Shown here: in pieces, positions 1 to 9,736 of the stretch
How positions within the stretch are numbered: the stretch's first letter is position 1
How the letters are laid out: each line of letters starts with the position of its first letter
Source of the DNA: Splendidivirga corallicola
GTDB lineage: Bacteria; Bacteroidota; Bacteroidia; Cytophagales; Cyclobacteriaceae
Direction of reading: 5' to 3'
Assembly: GCA_030442035.1 (NCBI GenBank)
Contig: JAUJEA010000010.1
Coordinates: 186,001-250,000 of the forward strand
Length of the DNA: 64,000 bases
Program-made: the position numbers and the translations under genes
Notes under the pieces: generated by a model
The model's database searches: none
Seen by the model: the letters and a program-made list of their open reading frames with translations, nothing else
Told to the model about the DNA's origin: nothing

Positions 1-568
1 ATGTGGCCGGGATAAAATCCGATTGTTCTATCCAGCTATCTGCCGCTGCAAAGGTTTGGGGATCTACGTTATGGCAATGCCAGATTTTCGACCAAAACCA
101 TTCCGAAGAATAATTACCGCCACATTTTGCCAGGTATTCCGGTCTGTTCTTGCTGGCTTTTTCCGTAATTTCCAGTGCCTCTTTGATGGCCGTGTGATCT
201 TTCCACAGCCAGGCATAGGCATTGAGGTTATTTTCAAATTCCGGTAGCGCTACCAATGGCAGCATGTTTTGTTTTACCGGAATAGGTGTGGAACCTGTGG
301 CATCTACCCCAATTCCGATAATGTCGTTCACAACATGCCCATTGGAAAGGAAATCCTTTACTGTCTCTTTTACTGCTACTTCCATGCTTCTCAGGTATTC
401 CAGCGGTGATTGCCTGGCAAGCAAAGGGTCATTTTTATCCAGGTAAGTACCTTCTACACCTCCTTCAAATGCACAAATCGCCGTAGCTATCATCTGGCCG
501 GAATGAATATCCAACAGGCAAGCCCTCACAGAGCTTGTTCCAAAATCTAATCCGAGTGCGTATTCCAT
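1..568 (-). CDS. FGGY-family sugar kinase, ribulokinase-like (partial, C-terminus cut)
   Basis: The first 189 codons are present and the frame stays open to the window edge, so the rest of the kinase (usually 500-560 residues) lies outside. The N-terminus has the FGGY phosphate-binding signature GLDFGTSSVRA, then GIGVDATGSTPIPV, WLWKDHTA and SSEWFW, which match AraB-type ribulokinases much better than E. coli FucK. The start is the ATG at 566-568, 60 bp after the isomerase stop on the same strand, so it is the third gene of the permease-isomerase-kinase operon. Ribulokinases phosphorylate L- and D-ribulose at O5; with a FucI-type isomerase next door the in vivo substrate could be L-fuculose or D-ribulose (inference). 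The family call is firm, the substrate is not. Confidence 0.88.
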   Translation of the reverse strand, partial: MEYALGLDFGTSSVRACLLDIHSGQMIATAICAFEGGVEGTYLDKNDPLLARQSPLEYLRSMEVAVKETVKDFLSNGHVVNDIIGIGVDATGSTPIPVKQNMLPLVALPEFENNLNAYAWLWKDHTAIKEALEITEKASKNRPEYLAKCGGNYSSEWFWSKIWHCHNVDPQTFAAADSWIEQSDFIPAT

Positions 569-628
569 ATGTCACTTGTTTCTCATAAGATCATTGAAAA
601 GTTGGGAACTTGTCAACGATCAAATCAT

Positions 629-2332
629 TCATCTCTTTCTCATCAATTTGGTTTGATCTTCTCCGCCATTGATTAAGTAAAGCAATGGTACCGGCCTGTC
701 AACACCTTCTTCGAAATCCGGTTTCGCCGCCCATGGAGCAACTGAAAGTACATTGGCCATGTCCATCCAGAACTGCAACCTTGCACGATTCAGGTTCCAG
801 GTCATATGGAAGTGATTGGCCGGCGCATAATGTTTGTATTCCACCATGGTGGCATGCTTTGGCATCACAAAGGTATGCGGCCAGGTAGGATTGGCTGTTT
901 CACAGACAGCCTGTGCCAATTCCTCTGGAGGAAGTACTGTTTCGGTCTCATCCCAAACCATGGAAAACATACCTGACAATGAACTGTAGGCTAACCTTGC
1001 GGCTATCCCTTTTATCCCTTCCGGAGAAATAAAATGAACCGAATTGCCCAGGTATGAGAAATACTCCACCGCTTTGGGGAATGTAATCTTCTTTAATATC
1101 TCTTTGGGATCGGTGCCTGGTAATGCCGCCCAATCGAAAGAAGCAGATCCGGAATTAACGCCATCGACAAAACCTTTCTTTTCCCAGGAAGTCTCTCCGG
1201 TGAGCTCGATATTTTGTGCCTTCGCAAATTCTTTGATTTCAGAAGGTTCCCATACCTTTCTAAAATCCATGAAGAGCGGAGGATTACCTCCCGAAAGCCA
1301 GGTCATAAACAATTGAGTCAGCAGTGCCTGAACATCTGCTTCCGTAGCATATGGGATTACTTCTTTAGGCCCATTATGATCAAAGGTAGAGTTAAACAGT
1401 GATTCCATAATATCGGCGACCGGGAGAGGAATGCCCCGGGCATCCGATCCCCATTCCAGTTGACTCATGAATCCCCCTCCAACGGCATTCAACTCTTTCA
1501 TCAGGTCACGTACGATCAGATAAAGGGCAAGGCTTTTATCAAGGTTGTCATTATCCAGCGCTTCCGGCAATTCAATACCTGCCGAACCTTCCTCCAACCA
1601 GCTCCTTAATCTCGCCAGCTCTTCTTTATCATAAGATTCTCTGCTAAGGAGGTCGGCCAATAATTTCATATCCAACCTTGTGATTTCAATCCCAAACTGG
1701 TTACGGGTAGCAGCCACATGGGGCAAAGCCGTTTCCATGCCCATGGAATCGTGTCCAAATACTACCACACGCTTACCTTTCAAGGCCTGAATGGTTACAG
1801 CCGCATAACACCAGTCGATGAGCTCTTTTTTAGTTGCTTCGCTCATTACCGGATCCAGGCCCGTATCATCCCAGCTTCCTACATTGATATGGATCAGTCG
1901 GCCCGACTGTGCCAATGCTCCACCCGTAGCATGTGTAAAAACCACACCCGGCCTGGGACCGCTATTTCCGGTAGTAAAATTGAATGGGATTTCCTGGGGA
2001 AAATGTGCGAGTAATGACATCACGGTCAACTGTGGAAAAGCCCAGGTATCCGGTACACAAATGATAACATTGACTCCTGCCTTTTTGAATTGTGCTGCTA
2101 CCAGATCTGCCTGTTTTTCGCCATCGACCAAAACATCCGAATATACAACGGGCACTTCTTCCTTGGCTGGAGTAAGGATCACACCTGTGAGCTGGTCGGC
2201 GGCCATCTTCACGATATTGGCTGCCCTGATACGAGAATCTTCATCGATACGCGGATCGCATGTGGCGAATATCCCAATAACCGGTAGATCAGGCTTTTCA
2301 GTCCCCTCTTTATTTAGTTTTAATGCTGACAT
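629..2332 (-). CDS. fucI: L-fucose / D-arabinose isomerase (FucI family)
   Basis: This 567-residue protein is close in length to E. coli FucI (591). FucI converts L-fucose to L-fuculose, and D-arabinose to D-ribulose, in the cytoplasm with Mn2+. The metal ligands known from E. coli (Glu337, Asp361, His528) have clear counterparts: Glu331 in PYATEAD, Asp356 in LFMDFRKVW and His507 in PANHFHMTW. Other family blocks are NSGSASFDW near 393 and NPTWPHTF near 481. It lies between the permease (122 bp upstream) and the kinase (60 bp downstream) on one strand, which indicates an operon. Enzyme class is well supported; choosing fucose or D-arabinose from sequence alone is not possible. Confidence 0.93.
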   Translation of the reverse strand: MSALKLNKEGTEKPDLPVIGIFATCDPRIDEDSRIRAANIVKMAADQLTGVILTPAKEEVPVVYSDVLVDGEKQADLVAAQFKKAGVNVIICVPDTWAFPQLTVMSLLAHFPQEIPFNFTTGNSGPRPGVVFTHATGGALAQSGRLIHINVGSWDDTGLDPVMSEATKKELIDWCYAAVTIQALKGKRVVVFGHDSMGMETALPHVAATRNQFGIEITRLDMKLLADLLSRESYDKEELARLRSWLEEGSAGIELPEALDNDNLDKSLALYLIVRDLMKELNAVGGGFMSQLEWGSDARGIPLPVADIMESLFNSTFDHNGPKEVIPYATEADVQALLTQLFMTWLSGGNPPLFMDFRKVWEPSEIKEFAKAQNIELTGETSWEKKGFVDGVNSGSASFDWAALPGTDPKEILKKITFPKAVEYFSYLGNSVHFISPEGIKGIAARLAYSSLSGMFSMVWDETETVLPPEELAQAVCETANPTWPHTFVMPKHATMVEYKHYAPANHFHMTWNLNRARLQFWMDMANVLSVAPWAAKPDFEEGVDRPVPLLYLINGGEDQTKLMRKR

Positions 2333-2454
2333 AGTTAGTTTTGATTATTATTTATTGCGTTTTCTTATTTCCGGATCCTTGTCGTTAAATCCATTCGACT
2401 CGCCAATCCGGGATTTGCTTCAAATTTTCGGTAAAATCTTGTCAATCATGCCTG

Positions 2455-3798
2455 TTATGTAGTTCGGCCTATTGATCTATAGCTGTACACTCCCACCAAT
2501 ACCAGGCAAAGTAACGGGAGAATAAATGAGAAATTCACCTCCGGAATAAATCCGAATAATCTCAAATCGCTAAGGCCGGTTCCTCCCATATCAATAATCC
2601 TTCCCTGAAGTGGAGGCATTAAAGCCCCTCCAACAATTCCGAGGATCAATCCTGCTGATCCGAGTTTAGCTTCGTCACCCATTCCTTTTAAAGCAATACC
2701 ATAAATGGTTGGGAACATCAGGGACATAGCGAACGAAACACCGACCAGGCAATACAAACCAACCATTCCATTCAACACAATGGCACCAGCGCATAGTATG
2801 GAGCCCAGTATTGCAAATACCAACATTAGCTTCGCAGGTTGGATGTACTTAAATAAGAAAGTGCATATCCACCGGGCCGATAAAAACAATATGGTAGAGG
2901 CTGCAGCATACACTGTTGCATTGAGCTGATCATCAGCCGGTCTTGCAGCATTCAAGTTTGTCACATATTGATAAATAAATGTCCATACCATGATTTGACA
3001 GGCCACATAGAAAAATTGAGCCAGTACACCTTCGTAGTAGTCTTTGTTAGAAAATAGTTTTTTGATGGTTTCTCTAATATTGAGCGACTTTTCCTGTTTT
3101 TTCCTGTCTTCTATTTTCATAAAAAGAAAAAGGATCATAATTATTAAAACCACAAAACCAAAGACAATATATGGTGTACTGATAATTCCCAAATCGTGTT
3201 CAATGATCTGCTGTTTTTGCTCTAAAGACATGCTGTTAGCCGACGCTGAGCCGTTGGCATCTATTTTGGTATCTAATCTCTCCACTACAAATATTCTGGC
3301 AACAAGCTGACCAGAAAGGGCTCCCATAGGATTAAAAGCTTGAGATAGATTCAGGCGTTGAGTAGCGGTGGCAGGATCACCTAACCCCAAAATCATTGGA
3401 TTGGCTGTAGTTTCCAAAAAAGCCAATCCAAAAGTCAGTATATATAATGCGACAAGAAATAATTCATAATTGATCAGCTCAGCTGCAGGAAAAGTAATCA
3501 ACGCACCAACAGTACATAGAAACAGTCCCAATACAATGCCTGACTTGTAGCTATACTTTCGAATATATAAAGCAGCAGGAATGGCCATTGTACCATACCC
3601 ACCATAAAAGGCCAGTTGTACGTAAGAAGCCTTTACATTCGATATATTCAGCACATTTTTAAATACTTCCACCATAGGGTTACTAAGGTCGTTTGGAAAA
3701 CCCCAAAGAAAAAAGAGGGATGTAACCGCTATGAACGGTATTAGTATCTTGGGATCTACCAATTTCGGTTTCATCCCATTTGAATCAGGTTTGCTCAT
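2455..3798 (-). CDS. fucP: L-fucose:H+ symporter family permease (MFS, FucP-like)
   Basis: A 447-residue inner-membrane protein with about 12 hydrophobic segments. It has the FHS-family signatures LFFLWGFPNDLSNP near 29-41 and FLETTANPMILGLGDPATAT near 128-147, followed by QRLNLSQAFNP. The residues matching the functionally important Asp46 and Glu135 of E. coli FucP are Asp37 and Glu129. It would import L-fucose, or related sugars in this family, by proton symport. It is the first gene of the sugar operon and its upstream region, shared with the divergent AraC gene, carries one copy of the 35-bp element. Related FHS permeases carry glucose or galactose, so specificity rests partly on the isomerase neighbour. 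Confidence 0.88.
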   Translation of the reverse strand: MSKPDSNGMKPKLVDPKILIPFIAVTSLFFLWGFPNDLSNPMVEVFKNVLNISNVKASYVQLAFYGGYGTMAIPAALYIRKYSYKSGIVLGLFLCTVGALITFPAAELINYELFLVALYILTFGLAFLETTANPMILGLGDPATATQRLNLSQAFNPMGALSGQLVARIFVVERLDTKIDANGSASANSMSLEQKQQIIEHDLGIISTPYIVFGFVVLIIMILFLFMKIEDRKKQEKSLNIRETIKKLFSNKDYYEGVLAQFFYVACQIMVWTFIYQYVTNLNAARPADDQLNATVYAAASTILFLSARWICTFLFKYIQPAKLMLVFAILGSILCAGAIVLNGMVGLYCLVGVSFAMSLMFPTIYGIALKGMGDEAKLGSAGLILGIVGGALMPPLQGRIIDMGGTGLSDLRLFGFIPEVNFSFILPLLCLVLVGVYSYRSIGRTT

Positions 3799-4012
3799 AT
3801 TCAGAGGTTAGTGCTACAATTCATTCAACTTTTATGACAAATTTTAAAATCTCCGGATCAAATCATTATGACATGATCCGGGTTACCGTAAATACGCCAA
3901 TATCTTTGGCACATTTCTTTATCGTCAATTTGTTGAAACTCATTAATATTCAGCTCCGTTAGCGGTTTTAAAATGCTGAACTTTAAAATTAGGTGTGACC
4001 ATATTTCCATTA

Positions 4013-4047
4013 AATGTCAAGTTCCGTTAATTTTGTGTATATTTTGA
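4013..4047 (+). promoter_or_regulatory. 35-bp conserved element, copy 1 (fucP/araC intergenic)
   Basis: The sequence reads AATGT, 11 variable bases, AATTTTGTGTAT, ATTTTGA on the plus strand. Three other copies in the window keep exactly this internal spacing. This copy is 13-47 bp before the AraC start and about 215 bp upstream of fucP. It overlaps an inverted pair, AAATGTCAA (4012-4020) and TTGACATTT (4044-4052). Binding by the AraC protein is inference: two GT dinucleotides in the element lie 21 bp apart, the spacing expected for AraC-type half-sites. Confidence 0.6.
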
Positions 4048-4059
4048 CATTTTGGTGCA

Positions 4060-4968
4060 ATGCTTATTACGCGTGAAATTTCGAAAAGTGGGGATCCTTC
4101 CGATAAGAATCAGATTTTCAAAGGGCTAAATTTCAATATTTTATGTTGCAGATATTGGTGGTTCGAAATCTGGAAAGGTCAGCGAATGTCCTTTCCATAT
4201 TGGCGTCTGTATTGGAATAAAAATGAAGGTGCTTATGTATATTATGAAAAAAAGACCTACTTGCTTCCTGATAATATTTATCTCATTCCTCCTCACACTC
4301 CTTTTTCCACAGGTATCCAAAATCAGAAGTTAGTCGAAGAATCGGAATATTTTTTTAAGTGTGGAAAAATCGACTCAAAAGAGTCTGAACAATGGCATCT
4401 TGAGCGGGGAAATATCCTTCATTTCTTTACTCATTTTACACTTGGTTTTCCATACGATGATGTAAAGCCCGGCGTGTATATTGTTGATATTTCGGATGAT
4501 AGAAAAAATGATCTGAAGGATATCTTAAACACCTTGATCTTTGATTCAACCAATTTTTCTTTGAAGGAAAGCCTGAGTATTTATCATTTGGTTCTTTCTT
4601 CCATCAATAGTTTACCTAAGTCTATTTGGTTATCAAAAAAGGTTGACAATAGAATCGTGACCATCCTGGAGTATATGGAAAGAAATACGGCAAGAAAGAT
4701 GACCAGCGAAACGTTGGCCAGTCAACTATTTGTTTCCCCAAGTTCTTTCTCAAGATTGTTCAAAGCGAATGTTGGTAAGAGTCCCAGTAAGTATTTAACA
4801 CAAATTCGGATAGACAAGGCCTGCAACTTATTACTTCACACCAATACAAGTATCGATACTATTGCCGAACAATGCGGCTTCACCGATCGATATCACCTAA
4901 CCAAGGTTTTCAGCAGTATTAAGAAAATATCTCCAGCGGCCTTTAGAAAGGGAGGTGGGTATTATTAG
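4060..4968 (+). CDS. AraC-family transcriptional regulator
   Basis: A 302-residue protein. The C-terminal ~100 residues form the two-helix-turn-helix AraC domain: ETLASQLFVSPSSFSRLFK near 223-241 and TSIDTIAEQCGFTDRYHLTK near 267-286. The N-terminal part (YWRLYWNKNEGAYVYYE, LLPDNIYLIPPHTPF) looks like the cupin sugar-sensing domain of this family. It is divergent from the fucP operon, the usual arrangement for a local activator. The ATG at 4060 is only 12 bp after the 35-bp element, so autoregulation is likely. The same element ahead of other genes here suggests it is the common regulator, which is inference. It converges with the PUL1 VCBS gene 52 bp away, and no clear terminator separates them. 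Confidence 0.9.
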   Translation: MLITREISKSGDPSDKNQIFKGLNFNILCCRYWWFEIWKGQRMSFPYWRLYWNKNEGAYVYYEKKTYLLPDNIYLIPPHTPFSTGIQNQKLVEESEYFFKCGKIDSKESEQWHLERGNILHFFTHFTLGFPYDDVKPGVYIVDISDDRKNDLKDILNTLIFDSTNFSLKESLSIYHLVLSSINSLPKSIWLSKKVDNRIVTILEYMERNTARKMTSETLASQLFVSPSSFSRLFKANVGKSPSKYLTQIRIDKACNLLLHTNTSIDTIAEQCGFTDRYHLTKVFSSIKKISPAAFRKGGGYY

Positions 4969-5020
4969 TGCTTATCTTTTAGTTAGAAATAATACGTAAT
5001 TCACAATCAAAATAACCTAA

Positions 5021-7177
5021 TCATTTGATCAGTATTTTGAAATGCGTATTAGTATATTCAGTTTCATTTTTGTAAATAAGCCTTCCAAAATAAATGCCTG
5101 GTTTTAAATCTCCAACATATAAAGTATTTTGTTGCTCACCTATCTGATCATTTTGAATATTCAGTGTTCTTAAATGCTTTCCATTATAATTAAATAGGCT
5201 AATTCTGACATTGGTAATTGCCGATAGATAATATTCTATTTCAATTGTGTGACTGGAAACAGGATTTGGATTGATTAAAATTTCATATTTCTTATTGAAG
5301 GTTGCATTATTGTTCAGTGCGGTAACCAATTTGTTCTTTACATTAATGTTGTAGACCTGCTCACTACAATGGCCATCTGGTGTATTAGTTTCCACAATAA
5401 TTGTATCATTCAGGATCATGTTTCCCTGGAACTTCTCACCTGATGCCAGTGTAATGTAAGTAGTATCACGCTTTACCGGTTCTACTGTTAAATGTGTCTC
5501 TATTATCTCATAAAGATTTCCTTGTCCATTCTTAAGGGAATCATAATAAACACTTGGGCGCTTTTGATATTCTCCCAGAATAAGTAAACTATCACCCTCA
5601 CATATTGAATAATTAAATATCGAGAGTCTTGGCTTTTCTTCTTTAATTGTAAGCGTCTGATTAGGATTTATGTTATAAATGACCTGTCGTGTTCCTCCTG
5701 TCCAGTATACCTCCAGGCTATCCATATGTTGCACATCCCCTAATCCAAAATGTGCAATGGTTGAATTATGGGACATATAACTTGAACCTCCATCTATTTC
5801 TCTCATTAATAATTGGTTATTGACATAAAGCTTAAGTTTACTACCAATTCCATTCTTATTACTGTATACACCTTCTAATTTCACCTTTAACCAATTTCCA
5901 TTATAATCATTATTATTTTGCTGTAAAATAGCACCTGTCAACAAATCTTTATCATCGGCATTTTCAGGAATAACACTGATTGCAAAATCAATATCTCCAT
6001 CATTGTCATAATCCCCTATTGCCAATCCCCTGCCATGACTATTAGTGATGTTTTGATCAACAGAAACATCAGAAAATGAATTTTCGCCTGTCCCTTTAAA
6101 TAGGAGTGTTGATTCCGGAATGGGAGCAGGAACAAGGTTACCATTTACAACCAATAGATCAAGATTGGAATCATGATCATAATCAAAAAATGCGGTACCC
6201 CAGCTGGTCAGATCAGGAACTCCCACTTTTGCACCTGATGACATTTCCCGAAAGCCTAAAATATCATCGTTCTTATTGTGAAGTAAATTATCTGCCATAT
6301 TGGTAATGTAATAATCAAAATCGCCATCTTTATCATAATCACCTATGGCCACACCCATACCATTAATTCCATAATTCATTTTAGCCTGCTGTGCCTTATT
6401 GGTAAATGTATTGTCCGAATTATTCATAAATAAGGCATTGGGAGCATAGGTATCACCAAAATCATTGGCAATTAAAATGTCCGGATTATGATCTGCATTG
6501 ACGTCGGTAAAGGCAACTGCTAAACCAGCACCCCTGTCCAGTACGCCGCAAGAGGAAGCTCTGTTAATAAATTTGTTGTTACCCTGATTCTCATACAAAA
6601 AATTAGGAATGGTTCTTTCAATATTAGTGTCAAAAGGTAAATCCTCTCCATATTCTACATAGTTGCATACATATATGTCGAGTAAGCCATCTTTATTGTA
6701 ATCACCAAAGGAAGCAGAGGTACTCCAGGCTTTTTCCGTAATTCCCGCGGCTTCTGAAATGTTCTCAAAAATTCCGTCGGCATTATTTAACAATAAAAGG
6801 TTTGAAAAGCCATCATCAGTCGTTACAAACAGATCTTTGTAACCGTCGTTGTTAATATCACCGGCTATGACTCCTCTTGTAAAAAAATCTGCGACTTTTG
6901 ATAATCCAACTTCCGAGAAAACATTCGTAAATGTCCCATCTCCATTGTTTTTGTAAAGCTTATCGGAATCAGTGCCACCGGTCAGATATAAATCTTCATA
7001 TCCATCATTGTTATAATCAAAGAAAGCCAACCCTCCTCCCATGGTATGGATATCCTGATATGTATGTTTAATCCCAGCCTCATCGCTAACATTTGAAAAT
7101 CCCTGGGCAGTTGAAAACTGTTTTGTTAACAAAAAAAGTATAGTCAATGCTATTTTCTTGACATCAATTGTTATCAT
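5021..7177 (-). CDS. Secreted VCBS/FG-GAP repeat protein with ASPIC/UnbV domain and T9SS sorting tail
   Basis: 718 residues. A Sec signal peptide (hydrophobic to about 23, cleavage after STAQ) is followed by seven calcium-binding FG-GAP/VCBS repeats of the type DYNNDGYEDLYLTGG, a likely beta-propeller over about residues 40-425. An ASPIC/UnbV domain follows (GIGSKLKLYVNN ... HFGLGD ... VYWTGG, about 430-515), then a linker and a type IX secretion C-terminal domain at about 633-718 (INPNPVS ... LFNYNGK ... LKPGIYFGRL). It is therefore expected on the cell surface or released, unlike the two lipoprotein homologues in PUL2 and PUL3. It is the last gene of PUL1 and a stem-loop with a T-run precedes it. 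The role is unknown; surface glycan binding is a guess from context. Confidence 0.88.
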   Translation of the reverse strand: MITIDVKKIALTILFLLTKQFSTAQGFSNVSDEAGIKHTYQDIHTMGGGLAFFDYNNDGYEDLYLTGGTDSDKLYKNNGDGTFTNVFSEVGLSKVADFFTRGVIAGDINNDGYKDLFVTTDDGFSNLLLLNNADGIFENISEAAGITEKAWSTSASFGDYNKDGLLDIYVCNYVEYGEDLPFDTNIERTIPNFLYENQGNNKFINRASSCGVLDRGAGLAVAFTDVNADHNPDILIANDFGDTYAPNALFMNNSDNTFTNKAQQAKMNYGINGMGVAIGDYDKDGDFDYYITNMADNLLHNKNDDILGFREMSSGAKVGVPDLTSWGTAFFDYDHDSNLDLLVVNGNLVPAPIPESTLLFKGTGENSFSDVSVDQNITNSHGRGLAIGDYDNDGDIDFAISVIPENADDKDLLTGAILQQNNNDYNGNWLKVKLEGVYSNKNGIGSKLKLYVNNQLLMREIDGGSSYMSHNSTIAHFGLGDVQHMDSLEVYWTGGTRQVIYNINPNQTLTIKEEKPRLSIFNYSICEGDSLLILGEYQKRPSVYYDSLKNGQGNLYEIIETHLTVEPVKRDTTYITLASGEKFQGNMILNDTIIVETNTPDGHCSEQVYNINVKNKLVTALNNNATFNKKYEILINPNPVSSHTIEIEYYLSAITNVRISLFNYNGKHLRTLNIQNDQIGEQQNTLYVGDLKPGIYFGRLIYKNETEYTNTHFKILIK

Positions 7178-7199
7178 GAAACTAAAGGTTAATGAAAAA

Positions 7200-7227
7200 G
7201 GGCCGAACCATTTATAAGGAACGGCCC
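7200..7227 (-). terminator. Stem-loop with T-run between PUL1 lipoprotein and VCBS gene
   Basis: On the minus strand GGGCCG pairs with CGGCCC, with two extra C-G pairs inside after two mismatches, and the stem is followed directly by TTTTT (7199-7195). This looks like a Rho-independent terminator or attenuator. It would partly separate the VCBS gene, starting 22 bp further on, from the SusC/SusD genes. Stem-loops also precede the other two VCBS/ASPIC genes. Confidence 0.7.
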
Positions 7228-7255
7228 ATATATATTAAATAGCTGGAATATTAGA

Positions 7256-8485
7256 TTATCGTGACCAAAAAGTGAATTCACTTAAATTGGCTGTAACATC
7301 ATTATTGATTGCGCGCGTCGGTACAATTCTAATATACCTGTAGTTGGCTGCCGCTTCATTGAATGCTACTTCAATTGTCCGGTCATTAGTATTACCTGTT
7401 ACCTGATGTAATTTAACCCAACCTTTCGCTATCGCATCGGCCTCCCAATCAGCAATGGTACCATCTTTAATATTGGCAGTCTCTGCACCGGTTAGGTCAT
7501 TGATACCCCAAATTTGCAAATCAGCGGGTTGTCTGTCTCTGCAACAACCCGGCCTACCGTCCAACCTGAATTTACCCGGTTTAGCCTCATCTGTTCCCAG
7601 ATCAAAGGTCATTACAAAAGGATAATCACTATCCCCTCCTCCACTATGCCACAGATTGGTCCAATCAGCTATCAGATCATCTAATAAACTGGCGTATCCG
7701 CCTGCTGAAGCGTGTCCGTCTCCTGCATCTCCAGGTAATAAGATAGGAACGATGATGCTTTTATCCATTTTGAATTGATCAAAAGTTGTCTGAGTTGGTA
7801 TTGCCTCAAAAACTTCGATAGCATTTTCCGTAGGCATATAAGTACTAGACACCACAATATTACCTCCCAATTTATAGCTATCAATAGCTGTTTCAGTTTC
7901 ATCATTACCTACAATCACTGTCCTCTCCACTCCACTTGCATCTTCATATTTCAAAACGGTTTCAATGGTTCCTTCCGCCGGGTCTGACCATGTTATTAAA
8001 GCAGTTCCATCGAATGAAGCATTAACAGCAGGAGTTCTGTTAATCAAGGAAGCCCGATAATTCTCACCAAAAACTTTTGCATCTAATTCTGTTCGAATAG
8101 ATTTTCTATTGCTTTCGTCCATTAAATACACATTAAAACTGTATTCATCTTCTTCCAAGTCCAAATCCAACTGGATCGTGTCCCTACCGTCCTTAACTCT
8201 TATGACATCAAATTCATGAACAATGGAACCATCAGTTGTCTCAATTAAACCCTTCTTTATTTTTGGGTCTGCATTGATTGCTATCCAAAAACGTAGCTTT
8301 TCAAAACCTGGGGCGGCAAAAACGGTATCTGGTTTTCCTATATATATTGTTTCTCCTCTGGAAGCAAATTCCTGAAATGTTTCTTCGGTTGTTTCACAGG
8401 AAAGAATTGCTATGGACACTACCAACATGTAAATCCATTTATTGGCTATCAAATTTTTCATGATTTCATTAAAATTAATTTTCAT
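7256..8485 (-). CDS. DUF4998 surface lipoprotein with C-terminal galactose-binding-like domain
   Basis: 409 residues from the ATG at 8483-8485, chosen because AGGAG lies 5 bases before it; an overlapping GTG at 8489-8491 is the alternative. The signal peptide ends in a lipobox, ILSC, with the lipid cysteine at residue 30, so an outer-membrane lipoprotein is expected. Residues about 45-130 resemble DUF4998 (GFEKLRFWIAIN, IKKGLIET). The C-terminal ~150 residues form a discoidin/DUF5000-like beta-sandwich (FVMTFDLGT ... DLQIWGIN ... YRYIRIVPT ... LSEFTFW). An unusual GRPGCCRD sequence with adjacent cysteines sits in that domain. It follows the DUF4959 gene with almost no gap. Such proteins next to SusC/D usually act as surface glycan-binding accessories; the ligand is unknown. 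Confidence 0.8.
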   Translation of the reverse strand: MKINFNEIMKNLIANKWIYMLVVSIAILSCETTEETFQEFASRGETIYIGKPDTVFAAPGFEKLRFWIAINADPKIKKGLIETTDGSIVHEFDVIRVKDGRDTIQLDLDLEEDEYSFNVYLMDESNRKSIRTELDAKVFGENYRASLINRTPAVNASFDGTALITWSDPAEGTIETVLKYEDASGVERTVIVGNDETETAIDSYKLGGNIVVSSTYMPTENAIEVFEAIPTQTTFDQFKMDKSIIVPILLPGDAGDGHASAGGYASLLDDLIADWTNLWHSGGGDSDYPFVMTFDLGTDEAKPGKFRLDGRPGCCRDRQPADLQIWGINDLTGAETANIKDGTIADWEADAIAKGWVKLHQVTGNTNDRTIEVAFNEAAANYRYIRIVPTRAINNDVTANLSEFTFWSR

Positions 8486-8487
8486 AA

Positions 8488-9711
8488 TCACTCCTCTATT
8501 TGTCCGAAGAATTCTAATTCATTAAGATGCATGAAGGTACCTCCACTCCATGTTTCAAGCGTTACATATCTGATGTAACGAACATTAGGAGCATCGATTG
8601 AAAATACATATTCTTCTCCTGAAGCTGCTTGAGCAATATCAGCTTCACTCAATTCGCCAAGTGGTAAACGAGAAGGTTTAATTACTTCACCGTCTTTCAC
8701 TAAACGGGTCCAGCCCTCAAAACTTTCGCTGGCATTATCTGGTAATTGGTCAATTCCCCACAGTTCAAACCGCCTGGGATTTCCATGTCTATATTGCCAG
8801 CCATTTACACGTTGAAAGAATTTAAACCTACTTAGTTTAGCTGTTACTCCCAGATCAATTGTGAACATATGATAGTATTGATCATAAGGAAGAATTGTGG
8901 GCCCGGAGGTGTTTGCATCCGTGTGCAATCCATTTCCCCACCAGGTATAATTAAGATCCCACAAACCCTCTGTTTGGGTTCCCCATGCTGGTGGTTCATC
9001 ACTTGGCAAATTAACATTTACCCAAAAATCTTTGTCTAATTCAACTTCCAGTAGAGGTAATAATTCTGCTTTAATGGTATCGGTAATATTGTCCCATCTA
9101 TCCACAGCTACTACTCCAAAGGTGTTTGTTTCTACAGGGAAACCCCTGTATATATGAAAATCTTTGTCGTCATTCTCAATGAATGCCGATTGTTGGTAAT
9201 TTAGATTTCCATTTTCATCTTTAGCGTACAGAAGTAATTCAGCTCTTACATTGTCTTCATTATTATATCTGATCCTTACACCACCAAAATCTTCTATTAA
9301 TTCAAAACTATCAAAAAGCTTTTCAATCGGTGATCTCTGAGGCTCAATCGCTGCTTTTACCACAGAAGATTTATTATCACTTCTGTCCACTACAACAATT
9401 TCAACCTCTTGATTTTGCCCTCCTTTCAGCCCTTCAATATCCAGGAAATTCTTATAAATAGAAGATCTGGCGGTCACCTGATTACCGTTTCTTACAAAAG
9501 TTGCTTCTACATACAGGGCATCGTCATTGGTGGGTATAGAATAACTGATTCTGGCCCCTCCCGGTTGATTGCTCACCGAGACTTCGCTTATTGGATCGGG
9601 TGGAGTGTTATCTGCTACCAAAGGCTTTTTTCCTTCCTCCTCCTCACATGACCACACCCCAAATACAAGACATAAACTTGTAAAGAGTATATAATAAATA
9701 TTTCTTTTCAT
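8488..9711 (-). CDS. DUF4959/DUF5126/DUF5000-type surface glycan-binding lipoprotein
   Basis: 407 residues. Lipobox VWSC with the lipid cysteine at 22, followed by an acidic CEEEEG stretch typical of surface-exposed Bacteroidota lipoproteins. The order is an Ig-like domain near 36-130 (PPDPISEVSVSNQPGGARISY, DUF4959 type), a second one near 130-225 (DUF5126 type), and a C-terminal F5/8 type C-like sandwich (FTIDLGVTAKLSRFKFFQR, RRFELWGID, VRYIRYVTLETW, MHLNELEFFG; DUF5000 type). This three-domain order is well known next to SusD in polysaccharide loci. It is translated 25 bp after SusD and its stop overlaps the next gene, so it is part of the PUL1 operon. It probably holds oligosaccharide at the surface for SusC/D. 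Confidence 0.85.
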   Translation of the reverse strand: MKRNIYYILFTSLCLVFGVWSCEEEEGKKPLVADNTPPDPISEVSVSNQPGGARISYSIPTNDDALYVEATFVRNGNQVTARSSIYKNFLDIEGLKGGQNQEVEIVVVDRSDNKSSVVKAAIEPQRSPIEKLFDSFELIEDFGGVRIRYNNEDNVRAELLLYAKDENGNLNYQQSAFIENDDKDFHIYRGFPVETNTFGVVAVDRWDNITDTIKAELLPLLEVELDKDFWVNVNLPSDEPPAWGTQTEGLWDLNYTWWGNGLHTDANTSGPTILPYDQYYHMFTIDLGVTAKLSRFKFFQRVNGWQYRHGNPRRFELWGIDQLPDNASESFEGWTRLVKDGEVIKPSRLPLGELSEADIAQAASGEEYVFSIDAPNVRYIRYVTLETWSGGTFMHLNELEFFGQIEE

Positions 9712-9736
9712 GATGTTTAAATTTTTGTTGTTAAGC

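Noticed and set aside
2365-2420. CCGGAT...ATCCGG pair between fucP and fucI
   Set aside because: Six self-complementary bases with a long spacer; likely chance.
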